Positions 43,216 through 52,019 of a stretch of 64,000 nt of DNA are shown in pieces. The notes under the pieces are model-generated. The model was not told the origin of the DNA and searched no databases. It saw nothing but the letters and a program-made list of their open reading frames with translations. Made by a program: the position numbers and the translations under genes. This stretch comes from Chromatocurvus sp046260765 (GTDB taxonomy: Bacteria > Pseudomonadota > Gammaproteobacteria > Pseudomonadales > Halieaceae), in contig JBHEOO010000015.1 in assembly GCA_046260765.1 (NCBI GenBank), positions 1 to 64,000 on the forward strand, in the 5' to 3' direction. Each line of letters begins with the position of its first letter. The first letter of the stretch is position 1.

Positions 43216-46200
43216 GCACTGGCGTCTGGCTCTGTGATCGGCTCGATGTCTGTCACCCGGTCATCCTCGATCGGTTCCGGCAGGGCCTCAGACCTGTTGT
43301 CAAAGATACGCTTGAGACGCACCTGGGGCGAGTCCACCGGACCCGATACGCTGTAAACGCCGCTGGACATGCGTTCAACCTGTTTTTCGAAGACCTTGCT
43401 CACCACAAAGACGCCGGCCGCTACCGGCAACCCGGCGGCGAGCGCCACCACCCAGGGCAGATTGTTTGCCACCGGCAGGGTCACCACAAGCTCTCCGTCA
43501 ACCGCACTCAGATTCGTGGTGCCGCTGAAGCGAAAGGCACTTGCCGACCCGTCCAGGGTGAGCGAGGGAATGCGTAGCTGGCCACGGTTGAAAACGAGGT
43601 CGCCACTGGCGCGCTCGAACGGCACTCCCGACTCGAACATGGACGACAGGCTGAGTCCCTTCAGCAGTTCTGCCAGGTTGAGCAGCGTCACTACCTTCAA
43701 CGCGCCGGACGCGCCACCGGGGGACTGCAGCAGGCGCCCATCGCGCGCCTGCACCTGCAGCGTCCCCTGCAGATTCTCAAACCTCAGCCCTGCGGGTGTG
43801 CCAGTCCAGCGCAGACTGCCAACAGCGGCGCCGCTGCGCGATTCCAGCGCGGGTGCAAAACCGAGCCCTTCAAACACGGCGCCGAGGTTATCGAAGCTGA
43901 GATCGATATCCAGCGCGGTCGCGAAACCGCCGTCACCGGTGCCAGACCAGCGCATCTCGGTGCCACCGGCACTGCCGCCCGCGCTGCCACTCTCACTGCG
44001 CAGTCCGAAAATGTCACCACGGATGGCGCGTGCGTAAAGCGCGCTGCCATCGCTCTCGAGGCGGAACGCCATATGCCCGCCAGGACTGCCCTCGCGACGC
44101 AGGTCCAGCACCTGAACCTCCGTGGCAGGAATGCCAGTGAGGAAGCGATAAACCCCGCCGCCGCGCGCATCCAGGGAGACCTCGGGCACGGCCAATGCAT
44201 CCTGAGCGGCATCATCATCACCGCCTGCGGACAGCGCCGTGCGCAGACCGTCCAGATCGAGCCAGTCAACCAGGACCTGCGGCGAGGCGGTAGGCGAGTA
44301 CACTGCCTGGAGCCAGTCCGACTCCAGCGCCAGATTACCACCCACCACGCGCCCACCCTCAAGCTGCAGCGCCATGGACAGCGTGTTATCCAGCGACAGA
44401 TCAATCCCGGCGTCCACGGCGCCCAGGCGCAGCTGCAGGGCCAGATCGCGGGTGTCCGCAGGCATCTTCCCCCAGGGCGCGGGGAGATCGAGGGCGACGC
44501 CCTCGAGAGCGCTGTTCAGTGCCAGGACGGGAGCGCGTCCCCGCGCTATGCGCAGCACGCCGCTGACAGAGGTCTGTCCACGGATCATGCCGGGATCATC
44601 GCCGAGCCAGTCCAGCAGGGCCGGGGCCGCCACGGTGGCTTCGAGATCTATCTGCGTATCAGTTGCGGCGTCGGCGCTATCGCCGTGACGCGCAGTCAGT
44701 GCCTCGCCCCAGAGGCTACCGGCGACGTCGCTCCCGGCAAAGCCGCGACCCGTCTGATACCGCAGTATTCCCTGCATATCCCGCAGCGGCAGACGGCCCG
44801 GGCGAATATCCAACGCAACGCCATCCAGCGTGGCCTCCAGGTCAATCTGCGGCCCCGCCGCCAGGTTCGAGACCGGAATGTGCAGCCGCAGGTCAGCGCG
44901 CACATCGCCGCTCGCCTGCCAGTTGCCAAGAGCACCGGCCGTGAGATCATTCAGGGGCGAATTGCGGACGATACCCAGCCCGGCACCGGCATCACCGGCC
45001 ACGCGCACAGCGACCGCCATCTCGCTCACGCCCGGCGCAGTGCCCGCCAGCTCTGCGGACAGATAATGTAACTGCAGATCGCCGACGCTACCGCTGTCAG
45101 CCCAGATACTCACGCGCCGGTCATCGATGAGCACCGGCCCGGAGAAATCCCTCAGCGCTGGCCACTGCGGATCAAACCGGATATCCGTGTCCTGCAGCTC
45201 GAAGAACATCTGCACGGTCATGTGCTCAAAGTTGCGGCGGCGCAGGCTGCCGCGCCAGACAAAACCCCCCTGCTCAATGCGCCCGCCGCTCAGACTGTCC
45301 TGCAGCCAGCGGGTAACACCGCCCGGCAGGGTCGCTGGCAGGTACTTGGCGCGATGTCGGGGCTCGCTGTCGCGCAGGCCGACCAGCAGATTCATGGCCG
45401 GCCCCACCACATCGTCATGGCGTGGGAAATCCAGGCTGAACACGGCCTTTGCGGTACCCTCCGCACCGCGGGCGGTGATGAGATTGCTGCTGACATTCAC
45501 CGCTTCCTCATCCCAGACCAGCGCAAGTTCCCCGTAAAGCTCATCGTAGGCAAGGGGCTGGCGATAAAAGGCGGGGAAGGTCAGCGCAGTCTTGCGGCCA
45601 TCCAGCAGAATCCGACCGCCTGCCGGCGTCAGCTCCACCAGCGCATCCAGGCCCTCGACGCCGGGCGCACCTCGCCAGGAATCGACCGCTGTCTCATCGA
45701 TGCGGGCAGCGAAGCTCCAGCTGTTGCCCGGCGCACGGATGTCGTCGAGCGTGAGATCAGCCGCGGTCAGAAATCCCCGGGGGCGCAGGTCGGCAAGCGC
45801 GCTGGCAAGCGCGTCGGGCGTTGCCGGCGCCGCCGCAAACAGCTTTTCAATGCCATCCAGACGCATGCCGGCGATACGCGCGGACAGCGAATCGCCCAGC
45901 AACTGAAAGCGCGCCCGCGGCATCTCCCAGCGCTGACCGTCGTGTGCAACCGAGAGCTGACTGGCATGCAGACGCCAGCCACCAATCACCTGTGACAGAG
46001 AAGCATTCATTGCCAGGGTCTGCAGTGGCAGCGCCCACCCACCATCGGCCTCGGCGATGACCAGGTCTTCTGTCCGCACCCTCAGCGCAATGTCGCTGCG
46101 ACCGCCGGCACGCGACAGCCACGCCTCCACGGACCCGCCACCACTCACCGTGATCGGCAGCGTGTCCGTCGGTGCCCAGGCCAGCACACGCTCGAAAGTG

Positions 46201-46955
46201 TCACCCTCCAGATGCAGGTATACATCGCCGCGCCAGCTTGCGCCCGTGAGCGGGTCGCCGACGCCGTTGGCCTGTACGCGAATGTCATTACCCGGCACAA
46301 ACAGCCGCGCATCCAGCATCCGCGAACTGCCGCTGCGACGCAGATCGAGCTGAACCCCCGCGGCGCTCAGCAGGTCGCCCGCTGCATCGCGCAGCAGTAA
46401 ACGACTCTGATAAATGTGCAGGGCGTCCACCCGCGCGATAAAATCCGTCAGCCAGTCGCGCAGCAGGCCGGCCCCGGCCTCAAAGCCCACCAGGCGCAGA
46501 ACGCCATCGGGAGATCGTGCCAGCTCGAGATTCAGGCCCTCGAGGCGCAGATCACTGATCTGCGGTGTCAGCGTCAACAGGGAATTCAGCGGGTTCAGGC
46601 GCAGGTGCCCGGAGGTCAGCATCACCGGCGCCTGCTCCGGCGCATCGAAATGGATTGCCAGGTCGCGCAGAACGATCTGCGGACTGAAACCCTGCAGGCT
46701 GCCCTCGATCTCCGCGGCCTGCAGGGTGAAGGGCAATCGCGTATTGACCGCGGCAAGCAGGTCATCTTTCCAGACCGACACACTCCCCACAAGCAGACGC
46801 ACCGCCAGCACGTAGCCAGCCAGCAGCAGCAGCGCAGCGACCAGGAGCCGCCACAATATGCCGGCCAGTCGATGGAAAGCGGAACCCCCCGAAACGTGGT
46901 CAGATGCGCGGTTCACCGCTGAGGTCCCGCTGTTGCTGGTCTGCGAAGGCCTCAC
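43167..46955 (-). CDS. yhdP: YhdP-type AsmA-like lipid-transport protein
   Basis: YhdP is a large periplasm-spanning protein that, with TamB and YdbH, moves phospholipid to the outer membrane. The 1262-residue product has one N-terminal membrane helix (about 33-56), a long beta-rich body typical of DUF3971, and an AsmA-like C-terminal region (GALKVVTLLNLAELLKGLSL, FERASGDLVFNRGQL). An acidic tail ends the protein. GTG 46955 overlaps the maf stop as GTGA. RNase G (rng), usually between maf and yhdP, is absent. Confidence 0.92.
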   Translation of the reverse strand: MRPSQTSNSGTSAVNRASDHVSGGSAFHRLAGILWRLLVAALLLLAGYVLAVRLLVGSVSVWKDDLLAAVNTRLPFTLQAAEIEGSLQGFSPQIVLRDLAIHFDAPEQAPVMLTSGHLRLNPLNSLLTLTPQISDLRLEGLNLELARSPDGVLRLVGFEAGAGLLRDWLTDFIARVDALHIYQSRLLLRDAAGDLLSAAGVQLDLRRSGSSRMLDARLFVPGNDIRVQANGVGDPLTGASWRGDVYLHLEGDTFERVLAWAPTDTLPITVSGGGSVEAWLSRAGGRSDIALRVRTEDLVIAEADGGWALPLQTLAMNASLSQVIGGWRLHASQLSVAHDGQRWEMPRARFQLLGDSLSARIAGMRLDGIEKLFAAAPATPDALASALADLRPRGFLTAADLTLDDIRAPGNSWSFAARIDETAVDSWRGAPGVEGLDALVELTPAGGRILLDGRKTALTFPAFYRQPLAYDELYGELALVWDEEAVNVSSNLITARGAEGTAKAVFSLDFPRHDDVVGPAMNLLVGLRDSEPRHRAKYLPATLPGGVTRWLQDSLSGGRIEQGGFVWRGSLRRRNFEHMTVQMFFELQDTDIRFDPQWPALRDFSGPVLIDDRRVSIWADSGSVGDLQLHYLSAELAGTAPGVSEMAVAVRVAGDAGAGLGIVRNSPLNDLTAGALGNWQASGDVRADLRLHIPVSNLAAGPQIDLEATLDGVALDIRPGRLPLRDMQGILRYQTGRGFAGSDVAGSLWGEALTARHGDSADAATDTQIDLEATVAAPALLDWLGDDPGMIRGQTSVSGVLRIARGRAPVLALNSALEGVALDLPAPWGKMPADTRDLALQLRLGAVDAGIDLSLDNTLSMALQLEGGRVVGGNLALESDWLQAVYSPTASPQVLVDWLDLDGLRTALSAGGDDDAAQDALAVPEVSLDARGGGVYRFLTGIPATEVQVLDLRREGSPGGHMAFRLESDGSALYARAIRGDIFGLRSESGSAGGSAGGTEMRWSGTGDGGFATALDIDLSFDNLGAVFEGLGFAPALESRSGAAVGSLRWTGTPAGLRFENLQGTLQVQARDGRLLQSPGGASGALKVVTLLNLAELLKGLSLSSMFESGVPFERASGDLVFNRGQLRIPSLTLDGSASAFRFSGTTNLSAVDGELVVTLPVANNLPWVVALAAGLPVAAGVFVVSKVFEKQVERMSSGVYSVSGPVDSPQVRLKRIFDNRSEALPEPIEDDRVTDIEPITEPDASAQSDEPLPEDSDSSRR

Positions 46956-47554
46956 GCGCTTCCCCCGGGGTCATCAAGCGCCGAGGGGATGCCAGCCTCA
47001 CGCAGCAGGGCCAGTGTTTCGCATAACGGCAGGCCGACCACATTGCTATAGCTGCCGTGAATGCGCTCGACAAACGCTCCCCCCAGTCCCTGTATGGCGT
47101 AGGCACCTGCCTTGTCCCAGGGTTCATCCGATGCCAGATACCGCTCGCACTCGACGTCGCCCAGCGTGCGGAAGATCACCCGGGTTTCAACACAGATAAC
47201 CCTGAGTTGGAGCGGCGAGCGCAGCGCCACTGCCGTGAAAACCTGATGTTCGCGGCCCGACAGACGGCGCAGCATCTGTCGTCCGGCATCGAGGCTTTGC
47301 GGTTTACCGAGAATGTTGCCATCCACAACGACCGCGGTATCCGCCGCCAGAACGCAGGCATCAGCCACCGGCAGGAGCGCCGCCACTTTTTCCCGCGCAA
47401 TGCGCTCGACATAAGCCCGCGGCGTCTCGGCAGGTGCGGGGCTCTCGTCTATGTCTGCGGGTGATATCGAAACCGCCACGCCTAGCTGATCCAGCAGCTC
47501 CCGTCGCCGCGGGCTGCGCGAGGCGAGTATCAGCGATAGACGGTCTGACTGCAT
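46952..47554 (-). CDS. maf: Maf-family nucleotide pyrophosphatase (YhdE-like)
   Basis: Maf proteins hydrolyse dTTP, UTP and modified nucleotides to monophosphates, a housecleaning role. The 200-residue product has LILASRSPRRRELLDQLGV at the start, ADTAVVVDGNILGKPQS with the catalytic Asp, and GLGGAFVERIHGSYSNVVGLPLCE. ATG 47554 overlaps the mreD stop by one base; a TTG lies one codon upstream. Position after mreD fits the YhdE branch. Confidence 0.94.
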   Translation of the reverse strand: MQSDRLSLILASRSPRRRELLDQLGVAVSISPADIDESPAPAETPRAYVERIAREKVAALLPVADACVLAADTAVVVDGNILGKPQSLDAGRQMLRRLSGREHQVFTAVALRSPLQLRVICVETRVIFRTLGDVECERYLASDEPWDKAGAYAIQGLGGAFVERIHGSYSNVVGLPLCETLALLREAGIPSALDDPGGSA

Positions 47555-48042
47555 CAATACACCTCAAAATGCCGTCGCGCGCGGCGCAGTGTCACCAGCA
47601 CCAGTGGCCAGAATAAGGCACTGGTAAGCGCCGGCAGCATAAACAACAGGGAGCGCGCACCGGCACCTTCAACCGTCTGTATCCACTGACAGACCAGCTG
47701 ATGGACCCCGGCGAGAAAAAAAATGGTCAGGGCCTGCTGGCCAACGCTGAACACGCGCAGACGCTGGTAGAGAAGCCGCGACAGCAGAACCACGAGCGCC
47801 AGGGCCAGCATATTCTGACCGATAAGCGCACCCTCCAGCACATCCATAACCAGTCCCGCGAGCAGGGCGGTCAGCAGGCCAACGCGATGCGGGAGCGCGA
47901 TGGCCCAGTAGATCATGACCACCGCGAGCCATTCCGGACGAAGCCAGGCGGCAATGCCCGACAGCGGCATCACCGCGAGCACGCAGGCGATGAGAAAACT
48001 CGACAGAATAACCCAGTAACCACGCGCCTGCTGCTCTACCAT
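47554..48042 (-). CDS. mreD: Rod-shape protein MreD
   Basis: MreD is a polytopic inner-membrane part of the elongasome. The 162-residue product has about five hydrophobic segments and the stretches WLRPEWLAVVMIYWAIALPHRVG and LAGLVMDVLEGALIGQNMLAL, with the conserved W-P-W/H and D-x-L-x-G elements. It overlaps mreC by one base and maf by one base. Confidence 0.94.
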   Translation of the reverse strand: MVEQQARGYWVILSSFLIACVLAVMPLSGIAAWLRPEWLAVVMIYWAIALPHRVGLLTALLAGLVMDVLEGALIGQNMLALALVVLLSRLLYQRLRVFSVGQQALTIFFLAGVHQLVCQWIQTVEGAGARSLLFMLPALTSALFWPLVLVTLRRARRHFEVY

Positions 48043-48920
48043 CAGCCGCCCGCCTCCGCTTCCACCTCGCCTTCCACCTTGCCTTCCACTTCGACAGGGT
48101 TACCGCGTGCGAATACCAGCAGGGCATGCCGGGCGCGATCCAGCGCAGCGGCGGGCCGCGCCTCGATGCGCGCAAAGGCCTGGCCCGGATCGCGCTCCAC
48201 CCGGGTCACCGTGGCCACCGGATAGCCTATCGGGAAGCGCTGGCCCAGCCCGGAGGTCACCAGCAGGTCTCCCTCTGCGATGTCCGTCGTGGCGGCGACG
48301 TGATGCACTTCCAGAAGATCCAGTGACCCCGTGCCCTCCGCGACGGCACGAACACCGTTGCGATTCACCTGCACGGGCACCGAGTGGGTGGCATCGCTAA
48401 TGAGCAGCACGCGCGAGGTGAATTCACTGACCTCGATGATCTGCCCCATGAGGCCATCCGCATCGATCAGCGGCTGACCGTTATACACACCGTCGCTACC
48501 GCCCTTGTCGAGCAGAAGCTGGTGCCGAACGGGATCCGGCGCAACACCGATAATCTCGGCCACCAGCACATCGTCTCGCAGCAGCGCCGAGGAGTTGAGC
48601 AGTGAGCGCAGACGCGCATTGTTCGCCTGCAGGGATGCCATCTGCTGCAGGCGTCCCTTGAGTACCAGATTTTCCCGGGAGAGATGATCGTTGTCTTCCA
48701 TCAACGACGATCGGGAGCGCAAATGCCGCTCCTGCCAGCGTCCGATAGCCGAGGGGATATCGGCTACCACGTGAACGGGGATGAGCAGGGTATCGAGGAA
48801 AGAGCGGGCGGCCCCCAACCGGCCGTAGCGCAGATCGGCAACCAGCAGACCCACTATCAATAGCGCAACGAGTCCAACCTTGAGTCCAAGATTAGACTCT
48901 TTGACAAATAACGGCTTGAT
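48042..48920 (-). CDS. mreC: Rod-shape protein MreC (start codon uncertain)
   Basis: MreC is a bitopic elongasome scaffold with a periplasmic coiled coil and beta domains. Motifs include ENARLRSLLNSS-like NNARLRSLLNSSALLRDD, LLDKGGSDGVYNGQPLI, LMGQIIEVSEFTSRVLLISDATHS and VTSGLGQRFPIGYPVATV. Homology reaches upstream to IKPLFVKESNLGLKVGLVAL, the cytoplasmic start and first half of the membrane helix. That segment has no ATG, GTG or TTG before an in-frame TGA; the first codon of IKPLF is ATC (48920). The first ordinary start is TTG 48860, which would cut the helix short. A lysine/glutamate-poor, Val-Glu-Gly repeat tail ends the protein. Confidence 0.9.
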   Translation of the reverse strand: MKPLFVKESNLGLKVGLVALLIVGLLVADLRYGRLGAARSFLDTLLIPVHVVADIPSAIGRWQERHLRSRSSLMEDNDHLSRENLVLKGRLQQMASLQANNARLRSLLNSSALLRDDVLVAEIIGVAPDPVRHQLLLDKGGSDGVYNGQPLIDADGLMGQIIEVSEFTSRVLLISDATHSVPVQVNRNGVRAVAEGTGSLDLLEVHHVAATTDIAEGDLLVTSGLGQRFPIGYPVATVTRVERDPGQAFARIEARPAAALDRARHALLVFARGNPVEVEGKVEGEVEAEAGG

Positions 48921-48934
48921 ACAGGACCCCGGAA

Positions 48935-48950
48935 CCGGCCGGTCGTCCGG
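48935..48950 (-). other. Hairpin between mreB and mreC
   Basis: GGCCGG-ACGA-CCGGCC is a perfect 6-bp stem with a 4-nt loop directly after the mreB stop codon and about 15 nt before the presumed mreC start. No T-run follows. It could reduce mreC expression relative to mreB or mark a processing site. Confidence 0.6.
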
Positions 48951-48957
48951 CCATCAG

Positions 48958-49995
48958 TTACTCAGTGGACAGTAAGTCTATCGTATGGCGATCCATGCGT
49001 TCCATAGCCAGTCCGCCACCGCGCGCCACGCAGGTCAGCGGATCATCCGCCACCACCACCGGCAGACCGGTTTCCTCGGCAATCAGCCGGTCGAGATCGC
49101 GCAGCAGCGCGCCCCCGCCGGTCAGCACGATGCCGCTCTCGGCGATATCAGCGGCCAGCTCCGGCGGGGCCTGCTCGAGCGCCGACTTCACCGCCTGAAC
49201 GATCGATGCGAGGGGGTCCTGAAGTGCGTCGAGAATCTCGTCGCTGTTGAGCGTGAAGCTGCGGGGTACGCCCTCGGCGAGATTGCGTCCCCGCACATCG
49301 ATCTCGCGCACCTCGCTGCCGGCGTACGCTGAGCCGATCTCTTCCTTGATGCGCTCTGCCGTGGCGTCACCAATCAGCGTGCCGTAGCGACGCCGCACGT
49401 AGGCGACAATGGCCTCGTCGAAGCGATCACCCCCCAGGCGCAGCGAATCGCGATAGACCACCCCGTTGAGTGAGATAATGGCAATTTCCGTTGTGCCGCC
49501 ACCCACGTCAACCACCATGCAGCCGGAGGCCTCATCGACATCGAGGCCGGCGCCGATCGCGGCCGCCATGGGCTCCTCGATCAGGCGCACCTCTCTCGCA
49601 CCCGCGCTCATCGCCGACTCGCGGATGGCGCGCCGCTCGACCTGCGTCGACATGCAGGGCACACAGATCAGAACCCTTGGACTTGGCCGGATGTAGCGCG
49701 TTTCGTGCACCTTGGCGATAAAGTGCTGCAGCATTTTTTCCGTGACCTGGAAGTCGGCGATCACGCCGTCCTTGAGGGGCCGGATAGCCGTGATGTTGCC
49801 CGGCGTGCGACCGAGCATGCGCTTGGCCTCGGTGCCGACGGCCTCAATGGTTTTCTGCCCGTTGTGTATGCGTATGGCAACCACCGAGGGCTCATTCAGA
49901 ATGATGCCCTGACCGCGCACGTAAATAAGGGTGTTGGCTGTGCCCAGATCGATCGAGAGATCGTTGGAGAACATACCCCGCAATTTCTTCAACAT
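48958..49995 (-). CDS. mreB: Rod-shape actin homologue MreB
   Basis: MreB forms membrane-bound filaments that guide lateral wall synthesis. The 345-residue product has SIDLGTANTLIYVRGQGI (phosphate 1), VVDVGGGTTEIAIISLNGV (phosphate 2), RLIEEPMAAAIGAGL and IVLTGGGALLRDLDRLI (adenosine motif). It is divergent from gatC; the 248 bp between (49996-50243) hold both promoters and a duplicated 19-mer. Confidence 0.98.
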   Translation of the reverse strand: MLKKLRGMFSNDLSIDLGTANTLIYVRGQGIILNEPSVVAIRIHNGQKTIEAVGTEAKRMLGRTPGNITAIRPLKDGVIADFQVTEKMLQHFIAKVHETRYIRPSPRVLICVPCMSTQVERRAIRESAMSAGAREVRLIEEPMAAAIGAGLDVDEASGCMVVDVGGGTTEIAIISLNGVVYRDSLRLGGDRFDEAIVAYVRRRYGTLIGDATAERIKEEIGSAYAGSEVREIDVRGRNLAEGVPRSFTLNSDEILDALQDPLASIVQAVKSALEQAPPELAADIAESGIVLTGGGALLRDLDRLIAEETGLPVVVADDPLTCVARGGGLAMERMDRHTIDLLSTE

Positions 49996-50194
49996 GGAGA
50001 TGATTTACCTTTAAGAGTCCGCATGATGCCCTGCTGTTGCCGGGAGGCATAAGGGCACACGCCGCCGCAGCCCGACAGGCCGCGAAAGTAGCGTGCAAGA
50101 GTATCAACCGCAAGGATGTTGGGCAAGGCGAGAATATGCTAGATTATTGGAGCTTTGCGCGCCCGGGAGCGTGCACACCCACGGCAGGATCACT

Positions 50195-50232
50195 GCAGAA
50201 ACAACAACGGATAGCAGAAACAACAACGGATA
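50195..50232 (+). repeat. Perfect 19-bp tandem duplication upstream of gatC
   Basis: GCAGAAACAACAACGGATA occurs twice head to tail, ending 11 bp before the gatC start. The second copy pushes the gatC start further from any upstream promoter; no function is assigned. Confidence 0.95.
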
Positions 50233-50243
50233 CACCGGCAGCC

Positions 50244-50531
50244 ATGAGCATTGGAAGGGATGAACTCTCGCGCATCGCGGAACTGGCCAGGCTGCGCGTC
50301 GACAGTGACGAGCTGCCCGCGCTGACCCGCCGACTCGACGATATTCTGGGCATGGTAGAGACACTGCAGACGGTCGATACCGAGGGCGTTGAACCCCTGT
50401 CGAACCCGCTGGATGCACATCAGCCGCTGCGCGCCGACGTTGTCACCGAGGACAATCGCCGCAGCGAGTTCCAGTCCATCGCACCCGCGGTGGAAAATGG
50501 CCTGTACCTCGTCCCGAAAGTCATCGAATAG
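50244..50531 (+). CDS. gatC: Asp/Glu-tRNA amidotransferase subunit C
   Basis: GatC stabilises the GatCAB amidotransferase that converts Glu-tRNA(Gln) and Asp-tRNA(Asn) to the correct amidated forms. The 95-residue product has RDELSRIAELARLRVDSDEL, DILGMVETLQTVDTEGVEPL (in part) and LRADVVTEDN. ATG 50244 matches the family; the frame upstream to 50037 is not conserved. Confidence 0.95.
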   Translation: MSIGRDELSRIAELARLRVDSDELPALTRRLDDILGMVETLQTVDTEGVEPLSNPLDAHQPLRADVVTEDNRRSEFQSIAPAVENGLYLVPKVIE

Positions 50532-50546
50532 CCCTGGAATCGTCCC

Positions 50547-52019
50547 ATGATTGATATGACCGTGGCGCAGCTGATACAGGCCCTGCGCGACCGAGAATTT
50601 TCCAGCGTCGAACTCACCCAAAGCTATCTCGACAGGATTGCACAGCGGGATGGCGCGCTCAACAGCTATATCAGCGTGGCGACAGAAGCGGCTCTCTCCG
50701 AGGCAGAGGCCGCGGACAGGTTGATCACCAGCGGCAACGCACCGGCCCTTGCGGGCATACCGATAGCGCACAAGGACATCTTCTGCACCCGCGGGCTGCG
50801 CACCAGCTGCGCCTCGCGCATGCTCGACAATTTTGTACCGCCCTACGATGCCACCGTGGTGGAGAATCTGAGCGCGGCGGGCTGCATCACCCTCGGCAAA
50901 ACCAACATGGACGAGTTCGCCATGGGCTCATCCTCGGAAAGCAGCTACTACGGGGCCTGTCGCAACCCCTGGGACACCGGGCGCGTGCCGGGGGGCTCCT
51001 CCGGCGGGTCGGCGGCGGCGGTGGCGGCGGGCCTGGCCGCCGCAGCCACCGGCACCGACACCGGCGGCTCCATTCGACAGCCCGCGGCGCTGTGTGGCAT
51101 CACCGGCATCAAGCCCACCTACGGCAGGGTTTCACGGCTTGGCATGATCGCCTTTGCCTCCAGCCTCGACCAGGGCGGCCCCATGGCGCGCACAGCGGAA
51201 GACTGCGCGATTCTGCTCGGCGCCCTGGCCGGACACGATGCCCGGGATTCCACCAGCATGGACGTTCCGGTGCCGGATTATCGCGCAGAGCTGTCCCTGT
51301 CGATGAAAGGCCTGCGTATCGGCCTGCCCCGCGAGTGGTTCGGCGAGCAGCTGCAGCCCGAAGTGGCAGAGCGTATCAACGCCGCGCTGCGCGAGCTCGA
51401 GGCTCTCGGCGCCATCCTGATCGATATCGACCTTCTCCACAGCGAGCTGAGCATACCCGCCTACTACATCATTGCGCCGGCGGAAGCGTCGACCAACCTC
51501 GCGCGCTACGACGGCGTGCGCTACGGCCATCGCTGCAACAATCCCCGGGACCTGCATGATCTGTACACGCGCAGTCGTGAAGAGGGCTTCGGCGACGAGG
51601 TCCAGCGGCGCATTCTCATCGGCACCTATGCACTGTCCTCCGGCTATTACGATGCCTTCTACAAGAAGGCACAGAAGGCCCGCCGGCTGATTCGCCAGGA
51701 CTTCCTCGACGCGTTCCAGCAGGTGGACATCATCGCCGGGCCGACCACGCCTGGCCCGGCGTTTCGCCTCGGGGAGAAGACCGATGATCCCGTCGCCATG
51801 TATCTGGAGGACATCTACACACTCGGCGTCAATCTCGCCGGCCTGCCCGCCCTGAGCATGCCAGCAGGTCAGGTGAACGGTCTGCCAGTCGGCCTGCAGT
51901 TGGTCGGACCGCACTTTGGCGAGACACAGCTGCTGGCGACCGCGCACCAGCTGCAGCTGGCGACCGACTGGCATCTGCAGCGTCCGCCCGCGCCGACATC
52001 GACGGGAGATGCGGCATGA
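50547..52019 (+). CDS. gatA: Asp/Glu-tRNA amidotransferase subunit A
   Basis: GatA is the amidase subunit that frees ammonia from glutamine. The 490-residue product has the amidase-signature catalytic Lys in GIPIAHKDIFCTRG (about 77), the cis-Ser/Ser pair in GGSSGGSAAAVAAGLAAAATGTDTGGSIRQPAA (quoted partly; GGSSGGSAAA and TGGSIRQPA) and GIKPTYGRVSRLG. It starts 15 bp after gatC and overlaps gatB as ATGA. Confidence 0.98.
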   Translation: MIDMTVAQLIQALRDREFSSVELTQSYLDRIAQRDGALNSYISVATEAALSEAEAADRLITSGNAPALAGIPIAHKDIFCTRGLRTSCASRMLDNFVPPYDATVVENLSAAGCITLGKTNMDEFAMGSSSESSYYGACRNPWDTGRVPGGSSGGSAAAVAAGLAAAATGTDTGGSIRQPAALCGITGIKPTYGRVSRLGMIAFASSLDQGGPMARTAEDCAILLGALAGHDARDSTSMDVPVPDYRAELSLSMKGLRIGLPREWFGEQLQPEVAERINAALRELEALGAILIDIDLLHSELSIPAYYIIAPAEASTNLARYDGVRYGHRCNNPRDLHDLYTRSREEGFGDEVQRRILIGTYALSSGYYDAFYKKAQKARRLIRQDFLDAFQQVDIIAGPTTPGPAFRLGEKTDDPVAMYLEDIYTLGVNLAGLPALSMPAGQVNGLPVGLQLVGPHFGETQLLATAHQLQLATDWHLQRPPAPTSTGDAA

